Origin: Picochlorum sp. 'celeri'
Taxonomy: Eukaryota; Chlorophyta; Trebouxiophyceae
Assembly (NCBI GenBank): GCA_010909725.1
Contig: JAACMV010000019.1
Span: 1-64,000, forward strand
DNA length: 64,000 nt
Reading direction: 5' to 3'
Part shown: piece after piece, positions 9,034 through 19,374 of the stretch
Layout: every line of letters begins with the position of its first letter
Numbering within the stretch: the stretch's first letter is position 1
Translations under genes and position numbers: made by a program
The notes under the pieces: model-generated
What the model saw: only the letters and a program-made list of their open reading frames with translations
What the model was told of the DNA's origin: nothing
Databases searched by the model: none

Positions 9034-9713
9034 ATGGGGCTGCTGACAATCATACGCAAGGTGAAGAGGAATGAGAGAGAAATACGCATATTGTTGGTGT
9101 GCGTTGTTTGTCTGCCTGTCGTTGTTCTCAGAATGGCACCTGGTTTATTTTTGTCCAAACCTGTTGGTTGGTTGCTTTGAATGTAGTATGTGAGGGGTGT
9201 TTTCTCATGGGCTGCAGGGGTTTAGATAATGCTGGTAAGACGACAATAGTAAAGAAATTATGTGGAGAAGATATTTCGACCGTCAGCCCGACGCTGGGCT
9301 TTCAGATCAAAACAGTCCACAGGGGTGGGTATGCACTTAATATTTGGGATATTGGCGGTCAAAAGTCGTTGCGTTCGTATTGGAGAAATTATTTCGAAAA
9401 GACAGACGCGCTAATTTGGGTGGTAGACAGTGCTGATGTGGTGCGGATGAGGGATTGCGAGGAGGAACTGCACAAGTTGCTGAAGGAGGAGAGGCTGTCT
9501 GGGGCCACACTCCTTGTGTTGGCGAATAAGCAGGACATGAAGGGGAGCTTGAGTGTGAGTGACATTGAAAAAGTAGAACTGAAATTAGATACACTGGATG
9601 CCAAGAGGCACTGGGCGATTTACGGGAGTAGTGCCGTCACAGGGCAAGGGCTGGACAATGCCTTTGACTGGCTGATTAGGGATGCTGGCAGCAGGCTGTT
9701 TTTGCTCGATTAG
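9034..9713 (+). CDS. ARL2: ADP-ribosylation factor-like GTPase 2
   Basis: Exons 9034-9098 and 9218-9713 (intron GTGCGT...CTGCAG, 119 bp) encode 186 residues. The spliced N-terminus, [19 protein letters not shown] followed by [12 protein letters not shown], fits the ARL2 amphipathic helix and P-loop. Switch regions follow: [10 protein letters not shown], then [22 protein letters not shown] and SAVTG are the guanine-specificity motifs. The downstream ORF alone lacks the start of the G domain, so the first exon is needed. ARL2 acts with tubulin cofactors in tubulin folding and in mitochondrial and ciliary trafficking. The first residues after Met form the amphipathic helix, and myristoylation is not typical for this subfamily. 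Confidence 0.93.
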
Positions 9714-9799
9714 AAGGCTTTCTATTTCATTTCACACATACTAATGTAATAACATTGCCCTTGTGACTGGGCTACTACTAAATATTAGAGTCTATTCAA

Positions 9800-10761
9800 T
9801 CAAACGGCAACGGTGTGATAATGACGGCTCTTTCCCTCGAAAACGTGCTCTGGCTTGCGCTTCTCCAGGGATCCATGGGCATTCAAGAGCTGCACATGGA
9901 TTCCCTCATTCAGGAGGCGCCCAGACTTCTTCAGGTGGAGGTACTCCTCACGAGTGAATGGAGTGAAGCCCCAGTTTCTTGAGGCAACCACCTTTTGGCG
10001 TCCTGGGAACTTGAACTTGGCACGGCGAAGAGCTTCCTCGGCTAAATGGGCATGTGCATCACGGCATCTGATAGACATGAGGATCTTTCCGATGGACACA
10101 CGAGCGCAGAGTCCGTATGGCTTTCCGAAAGCACCACGCATTCCAGTCTGGAGTCTATCAGCTCCAGCACATGAAAGCATCTTGTTGATACGAAGCACGT
10201 GATATGGATGCACACGCACACGGAGATGGAAAGATTCCTTTCCAGCCTTGGTCACCATGTACTTGTTAGCAGCAATACGAGCAGCCTCAAGAGATTCTGA
10301 GGAAATATTCTCCTTCTCCCAACTGCAGCACATCACATACCATGGTCAGTCACCTGGTGAGGCATAAAGAAGGACCGCCGCACACAGCCCGGTCGCGGGT
10401 GGACACGGAAAAGCCTCCGCGAGGCCCTCGGCAGAAAATTAAAACACATAAACATACCTCACAAGATGGACGCAGTGTGGGAACACATCGACGCCAGTCT
10501 TCTTGGCGCCGGCATCATAGATACGAATTTTTGGGTCTGGCACACCACGGCAGTAGCGAGACTTTGGATAAGGCTTATCCTTAATCTGCCTATAACACTT
10601 GAATGGACCTGCAATAAGGATACGAATGCTTGTCAGTCTACCACACTTTGAAACGCCTTGGCCCTGGTTCCTCGAACGCGCCGGCGGAGACCAAGGACAC
10701 CTCTGGCGGAACGCATTGCATAACCACCACTCCAATTCAATATGAACGTACGTCTTCCCAT
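9800..10761 (-). CDS. RPL10: large-subunit ribosomal protein eL10/uL16 (QM)
   Basis: Three exons on the minus strand, 10752-10761, 10458-10608 and 9800-10322, give 227 residues starting M-G-R-R-P-F-K-C-Y-R. The first exon is only 10 nt. Donors are GTACGT and GTATGT, and acceptors are TTGCAG and CTGCAG. The protein carries [39 protein letters not shown] and [12 protein letters not shown], all hallmark segments of the 60S protein that joins late and forms the P-site loop. Neither reading frame alone contains the whole protein, and all three exons join in phase. It is divergent from GAR1, with about 300 bp between start codons. Confidence 0.95.
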
Positions 10762-11064
10762 TTTTATTGTACTTATTGGATAAAAGTGCACAGCGGTGTG
10801 AGGCAGTGCCTGGGTGCTTGTTTCCTGTGGGAGTGCAACGCAATGCTCTCTCAGGAGTGGTCACCGCTCCAAGCGAGCCTTTGATTGGGTATCGCTGATT
10901 GATCGAGTTCCCATCGATGCCTCTGCGGACTTTGTCCCATCTGAGCGATCGAATGGCATTCAGAGAGTAAAAAAGATAAACGAGCATCAGCAGTATTTGC
11001 ACGAGTGAGCTCGACCGTTCAATTGTTTCTACGTGCGACTGATAGAGGTCCAGCCTGCGTACTC
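10762..11064. other. divergent promoter region eL10/GAR1
   Basis: About 300 bp between two ribosome-related genes transcribed away from each other. A coregulated bidirectional promoter is possible but not shown. No other gene is seen. Confidence 0.5.
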
Positions 11065-11796
11065 ATGAGGCCCCCGAGAGGAAGGGGCGGCTTTGGTCGC
11101 GGTACGGAGGGGTTTAAAAAGTATATAAATGATTCATGAACGCGATTTGTTCCCATCGCTGGGGGTATAGGGTGGTGTCGGTGGTGTGGGTTGGGCATGC
11201 ATGTTGGTTGTCGGAGAAGCATGTCGTATCTGACGAGGGCTTTCGTTATCTTTTGTGCAGGAGATCGCGGTGGATTTCGTGGTGGGCGTGGAAGAGGGGG
11301 ATTCGAGCCGCAGGGACCACCAGCCCAGGTAGTAGAGGCAGGCATGTTTGAACACCCCTGTGAAGGTGAAGCGGTGTGCAAGCTGACCAACACAATGATC
11401 CCGTATTTCAATGCCCCCATATTTTTGGAGAATAAAACACAGATTGGCAAAGTGGAGGAGGTTTTTGGCCCGATTAATTCAGTGTATTTTACAATAAAGA
11501 TGTCTGAAGGGGTGGTTGCCACATCGTATTCCTCAGGGGACAAGTTCTTCATTGATCCCAACAAGCTGTTGCCACTAGAGAGGTTCTTACCGAAACCGAA
11601 AGGGGCACCCAAAGGTCGTGGAGGAGGTCGTGGAGGAGGCCGCGGCGGCGGTCGTGGCGGATTTGGAGGTCGAGGAGGAGGCCGTGGAGGCTTTGGAGGT
11701 CGTGGAGGGGGAGGTCGTGGTGGTTTTGGGGGCCGTGGGGGTGGAGGTCGAGGTTTTGGTCGTGGCGGTTTTAGAGGGGGAAGAGGAAGGGGTTGA
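11065..11796 (+). CDS. GAR1: H/ACA snoRNP protein GAR1
   Basis: Exons 11065-11101 and 11261-11796 join to give 190 residues. The first exon encodes the N-terminal Gly-Arg segment ([12 protein letters not shown]) and the second continues [15 protein letters not shown]. The globular core, about residues 35-110 ([60 protein letters not shown]), is the GAR1 beta-barrel that binds CBF5. The C-terminus is a long RGG domain. GAR1 works in H/ACA RNPs that pseudouridylate rRNA. Its partner dyskerin/CBF5 is encoded at 37.1-38.6 kb. It is convergent with UTP5, with a 49-bp gap. Confidence 0.95.
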
Positions 11797-11845
11797 TAGC
11801 GTTCCAATAATGATAATAATAATAATGATAATGTTAGGTAATTTA

Positions 11846-13852
11846 TCAATCATCTTCCTCCATGAGGTCATCCTCATCACTCTCTTCCTCACTTTCTTCT
11901 TCGTCTTCCTCGCTATCTGACTCAAAACCAATCGCCGCAGCTGCGTCCTGGACTTCAAGGGCGCCCGAATCATCAATATCCACTGTCACTAATGGAGCAT
12001 CGACCCCGTTGCTAGAATACTGACCAGCGAATTTGGCGCTAGACAGCACAACATCCAGTCTACCGCTCAATGCCACCAAGGATTGATATGATGCAAGCCG
12101 TGATTCGATAATTTGGTGTAAATTTCCCAAATACTCTTTGCAAGCACCTGTTCCAGCAAAATATCCCGCATGATGGATCAAGATGGCTCTAATCCACGAG
12201 GCCAGTTGTGTTCCTCGCCGAGGAGCTGCTTGCAGCTTTTGAACCAGGATCTTCACGAGGACCGTGGCATCACCAGGCTGCAAATTCCTGGCAGTTTTGC
12301 CAATTGTCTTTGCATTCCTGACACTCAAACATTTCTCCAAGAGTCCCTTATCTTCGTTGGCTATCGCTTGGCCCAGCAAGACAGCGAGTGAATCCGCTTT
12401 TGGTTGCGTGAAGTCCTCCTCAGGCTCCTGGGGTGCTGGAGCATGCTGGTCCTTCTGCTTCAGGGCTCCTATTCTTTCCGCAAAGGTCAAGTTTCTCTCA
12501 GGGTCCTCGTCATCACTCATTTCATCTACGTGGTCAAAGTCCTCCTCTTCCTCAACATTTTCAGAGGGTGGGTGGAGGACCACAGTTTCATTCTCCTCGG
12601 CAACCGCCAAGGGAACGTGGGCAGACTTGTTGCTAGTCTGATTGCCTGCCGTTGAGGTTCCTTTCATCAATATATCATCATCCGTCTCATCTGCTTTTAC
12701 TATCTCTAAAATAGAACCATCTTGTGGTGCTGTGATTTTCATTCTCGTGACACGAGGTTTGACCACAGTGCCAAAGGCAATTGTCAACTGCAGACTATCC
12801 TCATCTGCATTATCAATTGCAACCTGTGCCACGGAGGGGCCTCCACTCTCCGACGCCGCCCATTCCTGAATTTCTACTACATCAATCGCTGACGATTTCG
12901 TCTTATTTTCCAAAGCTCTGCACCGGCAAACATGAATATCCCCTGACAATGTGACAGCCACCACATGGAATAATGAAGGCGACACTCTTGCCATGTGCAC
13001 CTGTGCAACTGGGTGGTTTAGACTTGTTTGGGCAATCGCCGCCTTTGTACACAGCTTACCAGCAGGAGTTGTCCTCGCGCTCCACACAGCAATAGTTCTA
13101 TCGCCAGTAGCCGCTGAACAAAAGTACTGCTCTGCTGCTGTCAAGTCAATCACGGGCGTTGTATGCCCTGTCCACTTACCAAGGCGAGCTCCTGTCGTGC
13201 TATCCACCATAGTAATGGCACTTCCAGCCAGTAATATGCGCCCATCGGGCAACGACGCCATCTTTGTCACATCAAACTTTGTGGGGGCAGACCAACTAGC
13301 CAGCTCATTACCAGACTTCATGTCCAACACAAACGCTTTGCTCGACTTTGTCATCACCAACACACTCTTCGAACCATGGATGTTCACCATGCCTGTAATC
13401 GCCCCCTCTCGCCTCGATGCCCTCCATACGACAGCCATTCTACTCGCATCGTAGGCAATCACCGACCCATCAACCGCTCCGGCAACCATCACATTCTCAT
13501 ATGGCCCCTGTAGTAATAAAATAGGAAATTGAACTTCATGTATCACAAATGTGTCTCCCATCGCCCCAGAGCTTCTGTCAAATATCAAACATACATGTCA
13601 TGCATGGCAAGACAACCCCGTCTCACGCACCTTTGGACACCAATTGACGCATGAATATATAGAATGTGATATCTGTCCTTCTTGTATGCTTCCCTCGGCT
13701 AATTGACTCGTGATATCCTTCACTCGAGTCGAACCAGAGTCAATGTAAAATATTCGCACTTTTCCATCAGCTGTTACCCATGCCAATTTTGATGCAGAGC
13801 AATCAAAACAGGGTTGAATGGATTCTATATTGACTGCACTTGTCATGGTCAT
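11846..13852 (-). CDS. UTP5: U3 snoRNP (t-UTP) protein UTP5/WDR43
   Basis: Two exons are clear. Exon 1, about 13852-13631, encodes MTMTSAVNIESIQPC...SCVNWCPK. The second, from about 13574 to 11846, encodes WD40 repeats (AGAVDGSVIAYD, GDRTIAVWSARTTP) and a Utp12-type C-terminal helical domain (SLAVLLGQAIANEDKGLLEK to SLVALSGRLDVV). It ends in a strongly acidic, Ser-rich nucleolar-type tail. The protein belongs to the t-UTP subcomplex, which couples rDNA transcription to 18S processing. The obvious donor (AAG|GTGCGT) and acceptor (TTGACAG) do not join in frame, see findings. An ATG at 13945 is also in frame, but a TATA-like sequence just upstream of it favours the inner start. Confidence 0.85.
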
Positions 13853-14183
13853 TGAGGGCTCTTGGCGGTGTTGCTTGCAAGAGTTGCCCAACTCGCTGGA
13901 GGCAGCAATGCAGTCAGCAATGGAATCTCGATATGAACAGTGCAAGGCACCGATATATAGTATTAATTATTTTTGATATGGCATGCTTGGATTTTTGAAC
14001 ACCAGTGGTGCACCAGTGGAGACTGGGATCTCCTTGCAGAATTCCCTACTGAGATCTCAGCCTTCGAAGGCCTGCAAGCAGCAACATGACCATCTGGATC
14101 ATGCTCCATTGTGATTTTTAAAGGAATGCACGCCCGATCTCGATTCACTCGTATATGAATTCATTGGAATAGTAGGAGATAGG
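13853..14183. other. divergent intergenic region
   Basis: About 330 bp between UTP5 and the plastid membrane protein. It holds a TATATA motif for the UTP5 direction at about 13950 and no other recognisable gene. Confidence 0.5.
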
Positions 14184-15269
14184 ATGCATCAGATTCAGTT
14201 GACACGCATACCGAGTGCTGGAGTCAGGGCCCACGGTCCCCTCGTCGGTATGTCACAATGTGCACGCCCATTTTCTGCACGCGGTATGTATCACCATTTT
14301 GTATTTGATGTCGTAGGATTTCACCATCGGAGGCCAGTTCTGTCGATTCGGACCATCGTCAGAGCCGGTGACGATATCTCGGCAGATGGCAGCAATGCTG
14401 CTGGGGATGGGGGCGAATCCCCTGCTTCAGAGGACAGGATAGAGGAAAAGAGTAATCTTGAGGCTGTGGCAGAAGTGGAAGAGTCGACAGTGGAGGGTCA
14501 GCAGGAGGAGGAGGTGCTGGTCGGGGACCCAGAAGTGGAGACGGTGCCAGAGGCTTCTGGGCCTGTCATGAAGGCTCGGGAGTTTGTTCATTCGAATCCC
14601 ATTGCAGGGTATTCGATTATGGGAATAGCTGGGTTTTTGGGAATTACATTTGTCATAGCCGTGGTAAAGACTGCAGCCAAAGGGTTTGGCAAGAAGGGGA
14701 GGAGAACAAAGACAGTCAACAAGAACAAGCTTGTGATTCAGGAATTGAACAAATTTCTTCCCGAGGACCGCGAAAACCTAAAGGGAAATTCCATCACAGG
14801 GATTCGTCTGCGCACAGGCTTTACACCGACGGAAATATTCAGAAAGTATTTGTGGTACCTGCTCAGGGAAAGGAAGTTTGACAATGATGCCCTAGCTGAT
14901 GTGATCGAGCTCAAAGCGTGCCTTAAACTTTCTGATGAAGAAGTTGCCGAGGCTCTCAAGGAAAGGGCGTCGAGAATCTTTGAAAAGTACGGAACGGTCA
15001 TGCTGGACACCTCGGGCATGAGTCCAGCTGGGGTGGAGAGGAAGGCAACTTCTAGGGCTCTGTTTTCAAAGATGTTGTATCTTGTAGAATGTGACGATGT
15101 ATTGGATGTGGACCATAGAAAGAATGTAGATTTGAGGGATATTTTTGGGGCGACTGAGGATGACGTGGCCAGATTGAGGATTGCTTCCCTGTATGAGGTT
15201 GACTTGGATGCAGCACTGAACAAGCCCAGCGCTGAACCTATGCATGAGTCAGAGGACGAAGACAACTGA
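14184..15269 (+). CDS. predicted plastid membrane protein of unknown function
   Basis: 361 residues. The first about 60 are basic and Ser/Arg-rich with few acids and end near RTIVRAGDD, a VRA-type plastid cleavage context. Residues about 62-125 are acidic and low-complexity. One or two membrane segments lie at about 140-165 (IAGYSIMGIAGFLGITFVIAVV). A basic stretch (GKKGRRTKTVNKNK) and a helical domain of about 180 residues follow, with a segment FRKYLWYLLRERKFDNDALAD and LKLSDEEVAEALKERA. These weakly resemble the helical repeats of TIC110-like envelope proteins, which is inference only. A 33-nt in-frame stretch at 14284-14316 starts GTATGT and ends GTAG, so a tiny intron cannot be excluded. 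Confidence 0.65.
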   Translation: MHQIQLTRIPSAGVRAHGPLVGMSQCARPFSARGMYHHFVFDVVGFHHRRPVLSIRTIVRAGDDISADGSNAAGDGGESPASEDRIEEKSNLEAVAEVEESTVEGQQEEEVLVGDPEVETVPEASGPVMKAREFVHSNPIAGYSIMGIAGFLGITFVIAVVKTAAKGFGKKGRRTKTVNKNKLVIQELNKFLPEDRENLKGNSITGIRLRTGFTPTEIFRKYLWYLLRERKFDNDALADVIELKACLKLSDEEVAEALKERASRIFEKYGTVMLDTSGMSPAGVERKATSRALFSKMLYLVECDDVLDVDHRKNVDLRDIFGATEDDVARLRIASLYEVDLDAALNKPSAEPMHESEDEDN

Positions 15270-15312
15270 TTGATTGATACAATAATAAACAAAGGGAATT
15301 ATAAAAAGGTAT

Positions 15313-18305
15313 TTAATCTTCATCATCGTCAATGTCTCCGTATTCCCAAATACCCACGTGGTCTTGTCGGGCAAGCTTTTCCACCTTTCCAAGGTCCTCA
15401 AGCGCCCTTTTAGATTCACTGGACAGCGGCTCTTTTGTACCTTTTACTTTCCCCAACCCGTCGGCCACAATTTGGCCGTTTATCGAGACTGATATGTCGT
15501 CCTTGATCTCACCGGGAAACAGGGTCAGCTGGAGCACTGTTGTTGCACTCTGGGCAGCCTTGGATCCCCAGGCTGCAGTCTCGGTCTCCATTGATCTTGA
15601 TTCCGCTTCCTTGAATCCACTCAGCTCTTTAGAACCATTATTCGTGAGCATAGCGATTTTATTCATCGCTGCGAAACCGACATCGTCCCGCAGCTCCACT
15701 GGTACATGTGTAAAGGCCAGAGTTGCGGCATGGGCCTGAGGAGGAACAGCAGACAGTGCCTGCGGCATTACCCGCAGTGTGTCATTTGTCGCTCTACCTT
15801 TATTTCCGAAATCCATGAAAAAGACATCATACTTTGGAGTGGTAGGATCTGCAAGGTCGACGTGGCGTATTTTGGCTCTGTACCACTGATTGTCAACATC
15901 AAATTTGGCAAGGCACAATGCTCCAGGCTTCAAATTGCCCTGTGGTGATGGAGAAGCATCCAGATCCAACGATTTCAATTGATCTGCAATCCATTGTGCT
16001 CTAGGCTCATTCGTGTACTGGACATAAAATGTGTTGGCATCCACCATCTCTGTGATGACCACTGACACCTCCTCGCGAGCAACAGGACTTGCTTTGCTCG
16101 CCTGGGGCTCAGGGCGTGCCTCTTGCTCCTTGCTCCAAATTCCAATCTTCCTAGCCTGCGCTTTCTCCTGGGCTGCTGCGAGAGCTTGTCCATTCAGCAG
16201 TTCCGTCATCTGGTGCAGTTTTGCCAAACCAGATTCAAGCAACGACTCTCCTAAATCAATCTTGGTGCCACCACTTTCAATGGTGATGCTTCCTAAAAAC
16301 GTTCCGATTTTATCCACGTTTTCGACAGTGATCTCAACATTCCTTTGAAGAGCCTTGGATCTCGTGAATGCAATGGCGTCAGCTGAAAATTCCTCGTCTT
16401 TCCCGGGACATTTGACTCCACTTGGGGAGAATGCGATTGAAACACTCTGTTTTGGTACAAAAATCTTCAACCTGCTGCCACTCATGACAAACTCACACAC
16501 TCCAGATACCTTGCCAGCACGCTGCAAGAATGGCAAGTGCTGCCGAGCCTTGGCAGAGGAACCTGGTACACTCAAGTCATTGACTCTGGTTACCGGTGCT
16601 TCCTTGGCGCTATGTAAACCCTTCTTTCCTTTCTTACCAACCTCCTCCGCGTTGACTAAATTTTCAAAGAACGCGCTCCGTTCCTCGTCTCCTCTATGCC
16701 TCACAGTTGTGGCAAGGCCTCTGACAAGGAGCAGCTCTGCAACATTATTCACCTTTTCTCCATCTTTGCTCTTCTCAGTTATTTGAACCGTACCAAAATT
16801 CATTATTCTCTCTTCAGTATTGGATTGAGTTGATGTCGGTGCTGCAGGGATCTTCCTAGAGTAGTCCATGTTGACTGCAACAACCTTGCCGATCAGCCGC
16901 TGGCGAAGGAATTCCTTTGCCTCTGTACCCCAAGGCTCGGCCGGCTTATCTCTCGTAGCAGGTCGGGGAGCCCGTACGGAAGAAAGCATTACACGTCTCT
17001 CCGTGCCATTGGCGCGATCCATGATGATCAGGCAGTCTCCAGACACAATTTCCATCACCTTGCCCGAGAATGTGTCCTGTAACTTTGCCGAATTGCCCGT
17101 CTGAGGAACATGGTTGTGCCAAATGCCACGACGAGCTGCTCTAGCTGCTCTCTCTGCCTCTCTCAATTTGAATGAACCAGTTGTCATCATATTCAGGCTC
17201 CATTCAGCACACCTGGCCATCCCAGCAGTGACTAAAGCCAGTCCCAAATCTCCAACTTCTCCATCCACTCCGTTCTCGCCTTGCAAAGGATATTTTAAAC
17301 TTGCAATAAGTCCTCCGTATTGGTTCACGCCCTCGATAACGAGCTTGACATCCCTATTCAGACAGAGCGACTCTGCAAGATGGCGACCCTCCCTTGCAAA
17401 GGGCTCTGGGCCTTCATTTACTTCGGCCCCGTCTGCTTGGGCTTTCTTTCCCATGCTTGGGCATTGAATTCCCGCGACCATCACGGTCTGGGGTCTCTTG
17501 GAGGGTGTCAGGGTCACCCTCAGTAGAGAGCCGGAAATGAAACCGTCAACAATAGCGCCAATCATTGTCCCCTTGCCATGAGCCGAGAGGAGACTCGTGG
17601 CATCCTCCTCCACAGTATCTTCTCGAACAGCTTCTTGAAGAGCCTTTGGGTCGTCATTATGAACTCCATGACCTTTTGCTTTGGCCTGTTGCTGTGCCTG
17701 CAGCAGTTGGTCATAGAATGGGCTTTGTTGAGCCCCACTCTCTCTCACGGCCGCCCACCCGGCGGTAACGACAGCCATCGAGACATTTTCCTTGTCGTTC
17801 ACAAATACGGTTCCAAATTCTTTCCCGCCCGCAATGTCCAGCTTGTAATCCACTCGGAAAACGCAAGGCTTGCCAACAGCAAGCTTTCTCAAAAACTCTT
17901 TCGACTGCCAGGCGAAAGGCTCGTCCCGAGTGGTGCCATCCCTTCTTCCCTACAGAAGTATTACAAAAGAAAAAAATCAGTCAGCACGCAAAAGGAGACG
18001 AGGGGTCGAACATGGACAGATCAACCTGGGCCGGTATTCGTTGAAGCGATCAAGATCAACCAATGTTGCAACTCATCAGCCTCATCCGATCTCACCAGGA
18101 ATCAATTCACATGTTCAGAAAGCCATCGACACAAGCGTACCAGTTTCGGCGCCATCAGAGAAGACAGAGTCAGCCGTTTCTCGGGAGGGATCCCAGCCTT
18201 CACCGCAGCCATGACGACGAGTGTATCGCCACTGATGACCTCTTTCACAACTCCTCTGAGCCATCCATCTCTTGGTGCTGTCATTGTACAGGGGAACGAA
18301 GACAA
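15313..18305 (-). CDS. SND1: Tudor staphylococcal nuclease (Tudor-SN/SND1)
   Basis: Exon 1 (18305-18141) and exon 2 (17949-15313) join with donor GTACGC and acceptor CTGTAG to give 933 residues. Exon 1 starts the first SN domain (WLRGVVKEVISGDTLVV). Four SN-like domains follow in tandem (segments KLAVGKPCVFRVD, LLRVTLTPSKRPQTVMVAGI, CLIIMDRANGTERRVMLSSV, RLKIFVPKQSVSIAFSPSG). A Tudor domain near the C-terminus contains LAKFDVDNQWYRAKIRHV and YDVFFMDFGN, and a partial fifth SN segment ends the protein. Tudor-SN is a cytoplasmic RNA-binding scaffold of stress granules, with roles in splicing, mRNA stability and stress. An in-frame ATG six codons in (18287) is an alternative start. Confidence 0.93.
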
Positions 18306-18506
18306 GAAGACGCCGCTTGTCTCACACGCGTAGACTTGTGATCACAGTGGTACGTCCAACGCGGTGTCGGATACGATATGTGTATCTTTGTGAAGGATAT
18401 CCACAAGAAATAATTAAAGTTTCAAAATTCAGTATGAGGGAAACAGACTGCATGAGCTGGAAATATCATCATTGCTACCTTGTCGATTACTCATCTCAGA
18501 TGAGCC

Positions 18507-19283
18507 TCATCTGCGATCGCTGCATCTCGCCAAATGCATCTCGCCAATATTAATATGGGCTATCTTGTCTGTATTCAGTACGAGAGACTGTAGAGCGCGT
18601 GAAAATTCCGGATTCACAGGTGCAGTGGAAAGTTTCTTTTGGCATTCCAACGTGCTGCAACCCTCCATGTCTATCAAAAGTTCACATCTAAAACTCATGG
18701 GGAGCTCAAGGTCGAGTCCGGACACTTCTCCCAGACAGGAAGAGATGCTCTTGACTTTTTCATCTGTTAATGCCACAGGAGATTTCAAGTTGAGTTCATC
18801 TCCCCCGGAAACCTCACAAAGCACAAACAAATGCTTGGATCCTGCAGACCGGAAGCAGAGCAAAGCGACATTCCAAGAAGCATCCCTGGTGCAATCGCGA
18901 TACGTTTCAAGCAGGGTGCCTGTGAAACATTCTGGCTCCTTGGTGCCAGTGGGCCCGTCCTTGATCAGCCTCCCTGACAGAGAGCCATCCTCTTGCACCA
19001 AGATGATGCAACCGCTCTGGACATGGTACAATGCATCAGAAGATGTGGTATCTGCACATGTGCGCATCCTCTCCTGGTCTTGGCTCTCCAATCTGCTACA
19101 AAGAGGGTTCACCAAGTCTTCCTCCACCTGGGGCTGTCTGGTCAGGACCAGCGGTTCTTCCACGACCATGTGCGGCGAGGGAGTCCCATCCGACTTGGTC
19201 TGAAAATCTTCCTTGCACATCCAAGGGGATACTGAAAAGTGCGCTCGAGAGGAGGCAACTCCCCTTGTTTTCACTTTGGGCAT
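18507..19283 (-). CDS. unknown 258-residue protein
   Basis: I do not recognise this family. It is a single open frame of 258 residues. A TTTATAG motif stands about 25 bp before the ATG, a spacing seen at other genes here. The N-terminal 85 residues look disordered. The region from about 88 to 235 alternates hydrophobic and polar residues (ALYHVQSGCIILVQEDGSLS, WNVALLCFRSAGSKHLFVLCE) like a beta-rich fold. It has nine cysteines and no membrane segment or targeting signal. It sits between the Tudor-SN promoter and the kinase-PP2C gene on the same strand. Confidence 0.55.
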   Translation of the reverse strand: MPKVKTRGVASSRAHFSVSPWMCKEDFQTKSDGTPSPHMVVEEPLVLTRQPQVEEDLVNPLCSRLESQDQERMRTCADTTSSDALYHVQSGCIILVQEDGSLSGRLIKDGPTGTKEPECFTGTLLETYRDCTRDASWNVALLCFRSAGSKHLFVLCEVSGGDELNLKSPVALTDEKVKSISSCLGEVSGLDLELPMSFRCELLIDMEGCSTLECQKKLSTAPVNPEFSRALQSLVLNTDKIAHINIGEMHLARCSDRR

Positions 19284-19374
19284 TCGAAGTCGGGTTTCGT
19301 GTCTATAAACAATGCATTAGCTTCCTCTTATTATTAAATAAGCGAATAAAGAAATGAATAAATACCCACTAGTA

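Noticed and set aside
11587..11976. Ser/Thr-rich minus-strand frame opposite GAR1
   Set aside because: Shadow of the GAR1 RGG-coding repeat.
14284..14316. 33-nt intron in the plastid membrane protein gene
   Set aside because: It has GT...AG ends but is in frame and shorter than any other intron here, so it is left in the coding sequence.
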